Positions 44,261 to 52,425 of a stretch of 64,000 bases of DNA are shown here, in pieces. The notes below the pieces were generated by a model, which worked only from the letters and a program-made list of their open reading frames with translations, was not told the DNA's origin and did no database searches. Each line of letters begins with the position of its first letter. The first letter of the stretch is position 1. Source of the DNA: Microvirga sp. KLBC 81 (GTDB taxonomy: Bacteria > Pseudomonadota > Alphaproteobacteria > Rhizobiales > Beijerinckiaceae); assembly GCF_003075415.1 (NCBI RefSeq), contig NZ_QDAH01000016.1, positions 23,235 to 87,234 on the forward strand, written 5' to 3'. The translations under genes were made by a program, and so were the position numbers.

Positions 44261-44496
44261 AACCTTCGAAGCCTGATCAGCGGCCCTTTTCAAGGGGACT
44301 CAATCCGCGAGCCATCGCTCGCGGCAACAGGAGAGCTTTATGATGTGTCTCAGGATCCGCGCCGTTCCCATCCACGGTGCCCACGCACCCCCGCAAGCGG
44401 TCGGACTGCTTCCCGGCTGGTTTGCAAAGGACTCGCGTCCACTCCACGCCTCCCACAATGCGCGTGGCCGTGCGGTGCGGCAGGGGAGGCTGCGCC

Positions 44497-44703
44497 ATGA
44501 CTCGTAACCAACGTGTCAAGCAAGCCGATATCGTGCGCGCCGTGAAGGGCGCTACCGCCGCTGGCCTTCACGTATCGCGCGTCGAGATCGATGCAGAGGG
44601 AAAAATCGTGCTCGTCTCAGGCAGCCCGGACCAGAAGGATCCGGATCCTGCCCAATCCGCCTATGATGCATGGAGGGCCAAACGCGATGCGCGTACGTCT
44701 TAA
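44497..44703 (+). CDS. Small protein before the integrase (68 aa)
   Basis: MTRNQRVKQADIVRAVKGAT with a strand VSRVEIDAEGKIVLVSG and a basic tail (DAWRAKRDART). GGGGAGG lies upstream of ATG 44497, and the 3' end overlaps the integrase start by 17 bp. Proteins of this type commonly precede integrases on alphaproteobacterial islands. It could be an excisionase-like or regulatory partner (inference); no HTH is obvious. Confidence 0.65.
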   Translation: MTRNQRVKQADIVRAVKGATAAGLHVSRVEIDAEGKIVLVSGSPDQKDPDPAQSAYDAWRAKRDARTS

Positions 44704-45769
44704 GGGTCTCAATTCCAAAACCAAGACACTCGCCGATGGTACGAAGCGAACCTACTATTATGCCGGAAAGGGCGGCCCGCGAGTGCACGGCGAGTTCGGG
44801 TCTCCTGAGTTCATCGCGAACTTTTTCGCTGCGACAAAGGCAGGGCGCGGCTCGGCATCCGATACCCTCCTGAGGATTCTTCGGTCCTATCAACAGAGTG
44901 AGGCTTTCCTTGACCTCTCCGAAAACACCCAAAGGGGTTATGCATACAACATCCGGAAGATCGAGAAGGAGTTCGGCGACCTCCCCCTTGCTGCATTGAA
45001 GGACAAGCGAACGCGTGGCGAGTTCAAGAGGTGGAGGACCCAACTTGCACGCAGCTCCCGTCGGCAGGCAGACTACGTCTGGAGCGTCTTCGGCCGCATC
45101 CTGTCCTGGGCCATGGACATGGGAGAGGTCGACGCAAATCCTTGTTCCAAGGGCGGGCGCCTTTACAAGGGATCCCGCAAGGACAAGGTGTGGACCTTGG
45201 ATCACGAGAAAGCATTTCTCGATGTTGCTTCCGCCCCCTTGCGCCTCGCATTCGTCCTGGCCCTCTGGACTGGGCAGAGGCAAGGCGACCTCCTGAAATT
45301 ACCCTGGTCCGCCTATAATGGTACGCACATCCGGCTGAAGCAGTCCAAGACAGGTGCCAAGGTCGTAATTCCGGTCGGGTTACCGTTGAAACGCATCCTC
45401 GACAGTACGCCGAGGCGTAGCGAGAGGATTCTCGTGAACTTGGACGGCGTTCCGTGGACTCCCAATGGCTTCCGCTCTTCCTGGCGGAAGGCCTGCATTA
45501 AGGCTGGCATCAAGTTTGGCGAGAATGGCCTTACGTTCAATGACCTTCGAGGGACTGCGGTGACGCGTTTGGCCGTGGCGGGTTGCACGGAGGCAGAGAT
45601 CGCAACCATCACCGGACATTCGCTGAGGGACGTGCGTTCCATCCTCGACGAACACTACCTGAGCCGAGATCCAGAACTCGCGGAGACTGCAATTCGAAAA
45701 CTTGAGGACTCGCACAACGTCCGGGAGACCAAGAGAGCGACTAAAAAGAAGAGGAAAATTCCCGACTGA
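44687..45769 (+). CDS. Tyrosine recombinase (site-specific integrase)
   Basis: A 360-aa phage-type integrase. The core-binding domain covers about residues 60-150 (LRILRSYQQSEAFLDLSENT). The catalytic domain has Arg I in ALWTGQRQGDLLKLPW, the second box FNDLRGTAVTRLAVAG (Asn in place of the usual His, Arg kept) and the third box TGHSLRDVRSILDEHYL with His and the nucleophilic Tyr. GGAGG precedes ATG 44687. Sixty-eight bp beyond its stop lies the 3' half of a tRNA-Gln, the likely attachment site. Confidence 0.92.
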   Translation: MRVRLKGLNSKTKTLADGTKRTYYYAGKGGPRVHGEFGSPEFIANFFAATKAGRGSASDTLLRILRSYQQSEAFLDLSENTQRGYAYNIRKIEKEFGDLPLAALKDKRTRGEFKRWRTQLARSSRRQADYVWSVFGRILSWAMDMGEVDANPCSKGGRLYKGSRKDKVWTLDHEKAFLDVASAPLRLAFVLALWTGQRQGDLLKLPWSAYNGTHIRLKQSKTGAKVVIPVGLPLKRILDSTPRRSERILVNLDGVPWTPNGFRSSWRKACIKAGIKFGENGLTFNDLRGTAVTRLAVAGCTEAEIATITGHSLRDVRSILDEHYLSRDPELAETAIRKLEDSHNVRETKRATKKKRKIPD

Positions 45770-45837
45770 ACTCCCGACCGGGGTCGGAATTACCATTTCC
45801 GTCGCGTCGGGAGCGGAAAAAGATGAGCAAAATCAAG

Positions 45838-45888
45838 TGGCTGGGGGACCTGGATTCGAACCAAGACTAACGGAGTCAGAGTCCGTTG
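45838..45888 (-). other. tRNA-Gln(CTG) 3' half: probable att site of the integrase
   Basis: On the minus strand the sequence runs from the anticodon arm (CGGA-CTCTGAC-TCCG, anticodon CTG) through a T-arm with GGTTCGAATCC to TCCCCCAGCCA, including encoded CCA: 51 bases of a tRNA-Gln. The 5' side does not complete the molecule: the D-arm is missing and GGGGTCGGCG does not pair fully with the acceptor. It is therefore a fragment, as left by integration into the 3' half of a tRNA gene. The intact gene is not in this window. Confidence 0.72.
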
Positions 45889-45968
45889 CCACGCCGACCC
45901 CAAGGCTGATCGTCCCTCGCTTTAACGGACACCTCTGATACACTCCTATGAGAGCGGGAAGATGTTTG

Positions 45969-46080
45969 ATGTTCAAGGGCCGCCATTTTGATCGCTCAAT
46001 CATCCTGCTCTGCGTCCGGAGGTATGTGGCTTACAGCCTGAGCCTCCGAAACGTGGAAGATATGATAGCCGAGTGTCACT
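45969..46080 (+). pseudogene. IS6-family transposase, N-terminal fragment
   Basis: ATG 45969 reads MFKGRHFDRSIILLCVRRYV and continues AYSLSLRNVEDMIAE before a stop. This is the conserved N-terminus of IS6/IS26-type transposases. The DDE catalytic domain is absent, so it is a remnant of about 36 codons. Confidence 0.75.
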
Positions 46081-46085
46081 GAGCA

Positions 46086-46397
46086 TTTTGGCGTGAGACA
46101 GCCGATTCAATAATTTCAGGTGCTTAGCTGTTGTCGTGAGACAACAGTTTGGATATTTGACGTGAGACTCTCGTCCACTTTGAGCATTGAACGTAAGACG
46201 CCGGGTCACAAACGTTGACTGGATTCGGAGTGGGCGAGCGGCATGCAGTGCTTGGCACAAAACCAAGCATTAGCAGGGAAGGGGAGACAGAAATCCTGTT
46301 TCAAATTGGACATTGACTTGAGATTCTTGCGCTGGGGGGTCTCACGCCAACATGTCTATGGCTACTGCACAAGTCGGAATCTCACGCCAAGATGTCC
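46086..46397. mobile_element. Remnant with repeated IS-end sequences (possibly IS21-like)
   Basis: The unit (t)gRcgtgagac occurs in direct orientation at about 46089-46099, 46132-46142 and 46158-46168, and as a variant GAACGTAAGAC at about 46189-46199. It occurs inverted as GTCTCACGCCAACATG (46339-46354) and TCTCACGCCAAGATG (46381-46395). Several short repeats at each end in opposite orientation are typical of multi-site IS ends such as IS21. The interior is only about 140 bp, so the element has lost its genes or is a short non-autonomous derivative. Confidence 0.45.
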
Positions 46398-46494
46398 AGC
46401 GACAGTCGGCGCCGAAGCCGACGAGATGAAAGACTTCCTTGCCGATATCGATCCCGATCGAGCAAGGCGTGCGATGGTGGTTATTCATGGGCTA

Positions 46495-46538
46495 CTTCTC
46501 CTGCGGAGCAGTCGGCCTAGACTGCTCCGCAGGAGAAG
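46495..46538. repeat. Perfect 19-bp inverted repeat (hairpin)
   Basis: Arms CTTCTCCTGCGGAGCAGTC and GACTGCTCCGCAGGAGAAG around a GGCCTA loop; no mismatch. No T-run follows on either side. It is too long for an ordinary terminator and could be an IS end, a cruciform-forming recombination site or a transcription barrier. Confidence 0.7.
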
Positions 46539-46999
46539 CAACCGGTCATCTTATTGGCAGACATGGCGCCTAAGAGGCTGCCGTTCGGGCTCTACCGCAT
46601 CGTCGTGCTTGCTATAGGCGCCGAGAAGAGCCTTCTGTCTCCGGTTGCTGCAGCCTCCTGATCATGCGCAATCTGGAGCGATCCAGTGCAACTCACATGG
46701 AGAGTGATCCGTCAACAGGGTGGGGAACGCGACACTGATGAGACCTCCTGTTGATGTTGCGCATCCAAGGTCTGAGCCCGTTGCATGATCTGGCCCGTTT
46801 CAGTCGCCAGCTCCAACTCACATCCGGTCGCTGCTCGCACGCAGCCGCACCATAATCCCGCTTGCAGCGGACGAGGGCTCAGGCGACGGGACCCTTCTGT
46901 AGTGCGGCGTTTCAAGCCATGTTGCACTTCGGTCCGTCCACCTGGATCCCCGGCACTGATCAGGTCCCGGGGGAGACGAGAGGTAAGGCGTCCCTTGAA
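46539..46999. other. No gene recognised; left flank of IS110 element
   Basis: Short open frames only (for example MAPKRLPFGLYRIVVLAIGA at about 46565). The stretch up to 47000 probably includes the left end of the IS110 element, whose exact boundary I cannot place because IS110 elements lack clear inverted repeats. Confidence 0.4.
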
Positions 47000-48157
47000 T
47001 CAGGCCTGCGTTATGACGGCTCCCTCCAGGGCCACCCCGGCGGTCGCATACTTCCACAGCGCGACGAGAAGTTTGCGGGCCAGCGCCACGAGCATCGGCT
47101 TCCTGAGGCGCCCGCCGTTGCGCCGGACCCGCTCCTGGAACCACAGGCTCAGGGCCGAGGCGGGCTGATGGCGCAGCCACAGCCAGGCCAACTGGATCAT
47201 GGTGGTGCGCAGGCGCGGGTTGCCAGCTTTCGACACGCCCTGCTCGCGATCTACCGCTCCGCTCTTCCAGGGCGTCGGCGCCAGACCCGCATAGGCCGCC
47301 ACCTGCCGGCGGTTGCGGAACGTGCGGAACAAGCCCTCCGCCCAGAGCAGGGCAGCGGCTTCTGACCCCATGCCCTTGAGGCCGACCAACAGGGCCGGCA
47401 GCTGGGCGCATTCATCGGCCTGGACAAGCAGGGCATCCCGCTCGGCTTCGACCGCCTTGATCTGCTCCAGCAACAGCTCGAACCGGTCGAGTTCGCGCCG
47501 GATCTGGGCCTTGAGATGGACCGGCAGCGGCCGGCCATCGCCGGTCATGAGCGCGTCGAGCCGGGCCCGGCGGTCGCGATGCAGGGGCTCATAGTCGCCG
47601 ATCCCCTGCGCGAACAGCAGCCCCTTGATCCGGTTGACATGCTGGACCCGCTCGGCGGTCAGCGTCTTGCGCTCGCGGCTGAGGCGGCGACGGTCTTCCT
47701 CCTCAGGTGTCGGCGCCCGGACCATCGCACACACCCGTGGTTCACCGCGCTTGTAGGCCAGCAGCGTGCGCACCAGGGCCTCCCCGTCGATCTTGTCGGT
47801 CTTGGCCCGCCGGCAGCGGCGGGAGACCGCAATCGAGGCGGGATCGACCACGTAGCTTTCGATACCTTCGCTCTCCAGCACGCGATGGATCCAGAACCCA
47901 TCCAGACCCGCCTCCTGAACCGCGATAATCGGAAACATCTGACCGGTTCGAGCGCGCGCTTTCTCCTGCAACTGCGCAAACCGCGTCAGCAGGCCCGCCA
48001 CATCGCCGCCGCGCACGCTGTGCTTGGACATCGTCTCGCCGGCCCCGGGCGACAGCGAGGTGATCAGCCAGACCGAGCGACTGAGTTCCATTGAGACGAA
48101 GATTGCGCCAAGATCAGTGCGGATAGCGGTTTGCTCAAATCGGGCCTCGACGGACAT
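47000..48157 (-). CDS. IS110-family transposase (DEDD recombinase)
   Basis: A 385-aa transposase. The N-terminal RuvC-like DEDD domain includes VDPASIAVSRRCRRAKTDKI with DGEALVRTLLAYKRGEPRVC. The C-terminal Transposase_20 domain includes LVGLKGMGSEAAALLWAEGL and AAYAGLAPTPWKSGAVDREQ, with the serine-bearing GVSKAGNPRLRTTMIQLAWL. ATG 48157. Modern IS110 elements use a bridge RNA encoded in the non-coding end; the 5' flank (48158-48348) or the 3' flank (46.7-47.0 kb) may carry it, but I cannot fold it here. The reading frame is intact, so it may be active. Confidence 0.92.
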   Translation of the reverse strand: MSVEARFEQTAIRTDLGAIFVSMELSRSVWLITSLSPGAGETMSKHSVRGGDVAGLLTRFAQLQEKARARTGQMFPIIAVQEAGLDGFWIHRVLESEGIESYVVDPASIAVSRRCRRAKTDKIDGEALVRTLLAYKRGEPRVCAMVRAPTPEEEDRRRLSRERKTLTAERVQHVNRIKGLLFAQGIGDYEPLHRDRRARLDALMTGDGRPLPVHLKAQIRRELDRFELLLEQIKAVEAERDALLVQADECAQLPALLVGLKGMGSEAAALLWAEGLFRTFRNRRQVAAYAGLAPTPWKSGAVDREQGVSKAGNPRLRTTMIQLAWLWLRHQPASALSLWFQERVRRNGGRLRKPMLVALARKLLVALWKYATAGVALEGAVITQA

Positions 48158-48348
48158 CGGTTGGTCTCCAGCGTGAGTGGTTCAGCAACCTCACTCTGCC
48201 AGAGAGTGAACCGCTATCCACCCGCATAGGATCTGTAGCATTCCCGTGACGCGGTCTAGAGCCCATTCCACCTCAGTGGAATCGGCTCTGCTCTTTGCTG
48301 TGCCGCATGTTTTGACGGTGAACCGGATACACTTCGTCGAAAAATGCT
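48158..48348. other. IS110 upstream flank and end of ssu operon; possible bridge-RNA region
   Basis: No coding sequence. It contains short dyads such as GAGTGGTTCA...CTCACTC. In IS110 elements a structured bridge RNA lies in a non-coding end; this is one candidate place. Confidence 0.3.
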
Positions 48349-49119
48349 CTAATGCAGCCCGAACTCGGCCAAGAGAAACTGACGCAGCGAGACGAAGCGA
48401 GAATCGCTGCGGTCACGGGGGCGCGGAAGATCCACCTCGATGGTGCGGATGGCACTGCCCTTGTGCTTTGGCAAGATCAGGACCCGGTCGGCGAGATACA
48501 CGGCTTCTTCGAGATCATGGGTGACAAGTACCATCGTCAGATGCTCCTCCGCCCAAATCCGCGCAAGTTCCTCCTGCATCGTCATCCTCGTCATCGCATC
48601 GAGCGCTCCGAGAGGTTCGTCGAGCAGGAGCAGTTCCGGCTGCACTGCCAACGCCCGGGCGATGCCCACCCGTTGCGCCATCCCTCCGGACAATTGGGCA
48701 GGATAGGCGTCTGCGAAATCGAGAAGTCCGACAAGCCGCAGGTAGCGGCGTGCCCGCTGCGCGGCCTCATTGGCTGCAAGGCCGCGGACCTCAAGGGGAA
48801 AAGCGACATTGCCCATCACCGTGAGCCAGGGCAGAAGACGCGGCTCCTGGAAGATGACGGCGCGCTCAGACCCCACGCCACGGATAGGCGCACCGTCAAT
48901 CAGAACGTCGCCGCCGTCGGCGGGCTCCAAGCCTGCAAGAATGCGCAGCAAGGTCGTCTTGCCTGAGCCGCTGGCCCCGACAATCGCCACGCACTGGCCG
49001 CTGCCGACTTCAAGGTCAATGCCTCGCAGCACGTCGAGGTCGCGCCCGTTGAGGGAGAAAGATTTGGAGAGATTCCGTATGGAGACCTCTCCGCGTCCGA
49101 TGGTCTGGGCCTCGGCCAT
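48349..49119 (-). CDS. ssuB: Aliphatic sulfonate ABC transporter ATP-binding protein (cluster 1)
   Basis: A 256-aa ATPase of the SsuB/TauB/NrtD family: Walker [19 protein letters not shown], signature LSGGMAQRVGIARALA, Walker B LLLLDEPLGALD and H-loop VLVTHDLEEAVYLADR. The FQEPRLLPWLTVMGNV Q-loop is typical of sulfonate, taurine or nitrate importers. ATG 49119 follows GGAGG; it starts 2 bp after the substrate-binding gene and is last in the operon. Confidence 0.9.
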   Translation of the reverse strand: MAEAQTIGRGEVSIRNLSKSFSLNGRDLDVLRGIDLEVGSGQCVAIVGASGSGKTTLLRILAGLEPADGGDVLIDGAPIRGVGSERAVIFQEPRLLPWLTVMGNVAFPLEVRGLAANEAAQRARRYLRLVGLLDFADAYPAQLSGGMAQRVGIARALAVQPELLLLDEPLGALDAMTRMTMQEELARIWAEEHLTMVLVTHDLEEAVYLADRVLILPKHKGSAIRTIEVDLPRPRDRSDSRFVSLRQFLLAEFGLH

Positions 49120-49121
49120 GA

Positions 49122-50126
49122 TCAACCTCCGCGCGCGGCCGTCTCAGGGGCGTACAGGATATCCGACACCTTGAGTTGACCAGGAGCCAGCTTGCCTTCG
49201 CGAACCAGCACGTCGATCCAGAACTGCAGGTCCCGGTCGGCTGCGCGGCCGCCGGGCCGCACGCCATAACCCGCAAAATATTTCGCGACGTCCGAATTCT
49301 CGCCCCGGGCCTTCAAGACGCGGGCCAGGATCTCCTGCGTCCTCTGGGGGTTTTCGCGGGCGAAATCGAGCGCCTTCGCGCAAGCCGCGACGAATGTTTT
49401 GGCTGCGTCTTGATGCTTTTGCACCCAGTCCCGGCGGAGCACCACGAAGCCGCCGGCGATTTCGCCCAGCACGTCGGTGTCGTCAAAGATCGGGCGCAGA
49501 CCGCCATTCTGGCGCGCCGCGCCCTCGAAGGTCGTCTGCCAATAGCCGAAGGCGGCAACATCCACCTGCCTGGAACGCAGCACCTGCTCAAGCTGCGGGC
49601 CCGGAACGACGACCAGGCGTGCCGCATTCTCAGGCAGGCCTTCGGCATGCAGGGCTTCGCGCACCGTGTAGTCCAGATGCGCACCAAGCGTATTGATCGC
49701 CACGGTCTTGCCGACGATGTCTCTCACTGAGCGGATCGGACTGTCTTCGAGGACATAGAATTTGCTCTGAACCTGATCATTGATCCCGTTGCTCGGATAG
49801 GCCGCGACGAAATCATTGGCGCCGGCGATTGAATTGATCACTGCCGCCGTTGCGGCGCCGCCGATCTCCACGTTCCCGGATGCCAGAGCAAAAAGGGACT
49901 CGGGGCCGCCGGCGGCATAGCCGATGTTTTGCAGCACGATTCCCGTTCCCTCGAAGTAACCGAGTTCGGCAGCCAATTCGTAGGCCGAGATGCCACCGTG
50001 GCTGGCCAGGTAGCGGAGCTTCGTCGTCCCTTCTGCGGCCTGCGCCGCTCCCATGAGCGCGGTGCTGGCGAAGAGCGCGGCCGAGCGCAGCGCCAGGAGA
50101 TTGAGATACCTGCGGGTGATGTTCAT
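49122..50126 (-). CDS. ssuA: Sulfonate ABC transporter substrate-binding protein (cluster 1)
   Basis: Periplasmic binding protein of 334 aa with a signal peptide (LNLLALRSAALFASTALMGA, cleavage near AQAAEG). The NMT1/SsuA-type core shows LRYLASHGGISAYELAAELG, ALASGNVEIGGAATAAVINS and VGKTVAINTLGAHLDYTVRE. A longer frame to 50843 belongs to the overlapping permease region and is not the start. The ligand is probably a sulfonate or sulfur-containing ester, given the monooxygenase upstream. Confidence 0.9.
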   Translation of the reverse strand: MNITRRYLNLLALRSAALFASTALMGAAQAAEGTTKLRYLASHGGISAYELAAELGYFEGTGIVLQNIGYAAGGPESLFALASGNVEIGGAATAAVINSIAGANDFVAAYPSNGINDQVQSKFYVLEDSPIRSVRDIVGKTVAINTLGAHLDYTVREALHAEGLPENAARLVVVPGPQLEQVLRSRQVDVAAFGYWQTTFEGAARQNGGLRPIFDDTDVLGEIAGGFVVLRRDWVQKHQDAAKTFVAACAKALDFARENPQRTQEILARVLKARGENSDVAKYFAGYGVRPGGRAADRDLQFWIDVLVREGKLAPGQLKVSDILYAPETAARGG

Positions 50127-50164
50127 CAGGGGATGACCTTTCGGTTGAGGATGGACGGGTGATG

Positions 50165-51013
50165 TTATCGGCCTAGGCGGTTCCAGCGGCAGAGCCTGCC
50201 CTGCAGGCGCTCCAGCGCGTAGTTTGCGCTCAGTCCCAGAAGCGCGAGCAGCAGGATGGCCGCGAACATCAGCGGGATCTGGAAGTTGTACTGGGCATTC
50301 ATGACCTGAAAGCCGACGCCGCGGTTGGCGCCGATCATTTCGGCGGCGATCAGAAGAAGCAGGGCGGTGGTCGCGCTGAGCCGCAGGCCGACGAAGATGG
50401 ACGGCACCGCGCCCGGCAGCACCACGCGGCGGAAGATCGTCAGCCGCGACGCCCCGTAGACGCGGGCCATCTCGACGAGCTTCGGATCCGCCTGCTTCAC
50501 GCCGCCAATCGTGGCCAGGAGCGTTGGAAAGAGTGTGGCCCAGAAGATCACGAAGACCTTGGAAGCCTCGCCCAGGCCGAGCAGAAGGATGAAGACCGGA
50601 TAGAGCGCCAAGGCCGACGTCTGCCGGAACAGTTGCAGGATCGGATCGAGGCTGCGCTCGACCGCCTTCACCTGGCCCATGAATAACCCAAGCGGAATGC
50701 CGATGACGACGGCCGCCGAGAAGGCGAGGCCGGCCCTCTGCAGGCTGATGGCCACATCGTCCAGCAGAAATCCGCCGGCCAGGCCGTTCCAAAGGGCCGC
50801 AAGGATCCTGTCGAGCGGCGGGAAGACCGCGGGGTTCAGCCAACCGACTTCACTTGCGACTTGCCAGAAGACCAGAAAGCCGACGAGCACGCCGTAGCGG
50901 GCGCCGATTTGAATTAGGCCGGCTGCGGCTTTTTCGGCAAGTCCCGCGGCAAAGGCACTGTCAAATCTGGTTCGACGGTAGGCATGGCCCTGTTCTGTAT
51001 CGATCAAAGACAT
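50165..51013 (-). CDS. ssuC: Sulfonate ABC transporter permease (cluster 1)
   Basis: A 282-aa permease with about six membrane segments (YGVLVGFLVFWQVASEVGWL first) and the EAA coupling loop KLVEMARVYGASRLTIFRRV. AAGGA precedes ATG 51013. It lies 22 bp after the monooxygenase gene and 38 bp before ssuA in the same transcript. Confidence 0.92.
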   Translation of the reverse strand: MSLIDTEQGHAYRRTRFDSAFAAGLAEKAAAGLIQIGARYGVLVGFLVFWQVASEVGWLNPAVFPPLDRILAALWNGLAGGFLLDDVAISLQRAGLAFSAAVVIGIPLGLFMGQVKAVERSLDPILQLFRQTSALALYPVFILLLGLGEASKVFVIFWATLFPTLLATIGGVKQADPKLVEMARVYGASRLTIFRRVVLPGAVPSIFVGLRLSATTALLLLIAAEMIGANRGVGFQVMNAQYNFQIPLMFAAILLLALLGLSANYALERLQGRLCRWNRLGR

Positions 51014-51035
51014 GATTTGATCCTTTCCTTCAGCC

Positions 51036-52388
51036 TCATTCTGCGGCCTGGACGGTATGTCTTGCGACGGACCAGCGGTTGCGCGGATAGGGAAGTCCGA
51101 GGTTTTCTCGAAGCGTGCGGCCCTCGTATGCCCGGCGAAACAGCCCGCGCCGCTGCAGCTCAGGGATGACGAGGTCGATAAAGTCCTCGAGTGCAGTCGG
51201 CAGCCAGGGCGGCAGGATGTTGAAGCCATCCGCTCCTTCGTTCTCGAACCACTCCTGCAGTGTATCGGCGATCTGGATCGCCGAGCCGACCACCGTGAAG
51301 TGGCCGCGGGCCGAGGCGACCCACTGATAGAGCTGACGGATGGTGAAGTTGTTCTCGTCAGCGATCTGCCGGATGAGCGCCTGACGGCTCTTATTCCCTT
51401 CGGTGGGCGCTGCGGGAGGAAGAGGGCCGTCGAGGTCATAGCCATTGAGGTCGAGCGTACCGCCGGTGAGGCCGTTCAACAGCGCAATCCCGTCCTGCTC
51501 CAGGATCAGGCTGGTCAGGCGGTCATACTTCTCGCGAGCCTCTTCTGAGGTTCTGCCGACAAATGGCGAGACCCCGGGCATAATGAGGATGTGGCGCGGA
51601 TCACGGCCAAGCCCTTGCGCGCGGGACTTGATGTCCCGGTAGAATTCCTGGGCCGTCTCCAGCCGCTGATGCGCCGTGAAGATGACTTCCGCGGTCGCGG
51701 CGGCGAGTCCGCGGCCGTCTTCGGATTGCCCCGCCTGCACGATCACCGGATGTCCCTGTGGGGACCGCGGCACGTTGAGTGGCCCCTTCACCTTGAAATG
51801 CTCGCCCCGGTGATCGGTGGCATGCAGCTTGTCCGGATCAAAGAACGCGCCGCTCTCCTTGTCGCGGATGAAGGCGTCGTCCTCGAAGCTGTCCCAGAGC
51901 TTCTTGACCACGTCGAGATGCTCCTTGGCGCGGGCATACCGAAACGCATGTGGATGCTGCTGATCAAGGTTGAAGTTGTGAGCTGCGGTCTCGGTGGCTG
52001 TCGTCACGACATTCCAGCCGGCCCGGCCATCGGAAATGAGGTCGAGGGACGCAAACTTCCGCGCGAGGTTGTATGGCTCTTCATAGGTCGTGGAGGCCGT
52101 TGCGATGAATCCAATTTGGGAGGTCAGCGGCGCGAGCGCAGAGAAAAGCGTTACGGGTTCCAGTCCCGCCACCTTTGCGCTGCCGCCCTCGGAGGCGCCG
52201 CCGAACGACACCGCCAGGCCGTCGGCGAGAAAATAAGCGTCGAACAGGCCGCGCTCGGCTGTGAGCGCGAGCCGCTTATGGAATTCGAAGCTGGTGGCGC
52301 CGTCCGCCGGCTGGTCCGGGTGACGCCATGAAGCGATGTGCTGGCCCCCGCCGGGCAGAAAGGCACCTAGCTTGATCTGTCGGGTCAT
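51036..52388 (-). CDS. FMNH2-dependent monooxygenase (NtaA/SnaA/DszA type)
   Basis: A 450-aa flavin-dependent monooxygenase of the bacterial luciferase superfamily. Landmarks: KLGAFLPGGGQHIASWRHPD, FDAYFLADGLAVSFGG, TASTTYEEPYNLARKFASLD, GRAGWNVVTTATETAAHNF and the C-terminal GADGFNILPPWLPTALEDF. Enzymes of this class use reduced FMN to cleave C-S or C-N bonds in sulfonates, dibenzothiophene sulfones or NTA. The neighbouring reductase and sulfonate-type transporter point to desulfonation, but the substrate is not deducible. ATG 52388 preferred; GTG 52400 is possible. Confidence 0.92.
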   Translation of the reverse strand: MTRQIKLGAFLPGGGQHIASWRHPDQPADGATSFEFHKRLALTAERGLFDAYFLADGLAVSFGGASEGGSAKVAGLEPVTLFSALAPLTSQIGFIATASTTYEEPYNLARKFASLDLISDGRAGWNVVTTATETAAHNFNLDQQHPHAFRYARAKEHLDVVKKLWDSFEDDAFIRDKESGAFFDPDKLHATDHRGEHFKVKGPLNVPRSPQGHPVIVQAGQSEDGRGLAAATAEVIFTAHQRLETAQEFYRDIKSRAQGLGRDPRHILIMPGVSPFVGRTSEEAREKYDRLTSLILEQDGIALLNGLTGGTLDLNGYDLDGPLPPAAPTEGNKSRQALIRQIADENNFTIRQLYQWVASARGHFTVVGSAIQIADTLQEWFENEGADGFNILPPWLPTALEDFIDLVIPELQRRGLFRRAYEGRTLRENLGLPYPRNRWSVARHTVQAAE

Positions 52389-52425
52389 ATCTGAATTCAC
52401 CTAATTGACTTGAGGGGAGGGTAGG

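Noticed and set aside
45838..45902. Functional tRNA-Gln gene
   Set aside because: The 5' half cannot form a D-arm and the acceptor pairs fail at positions 6-7; best read as a 3' fragment.
46785..47365. Plus-strand frames across the IS110 3' region
   Set aside because: Antisense to the transposase or without start signals.
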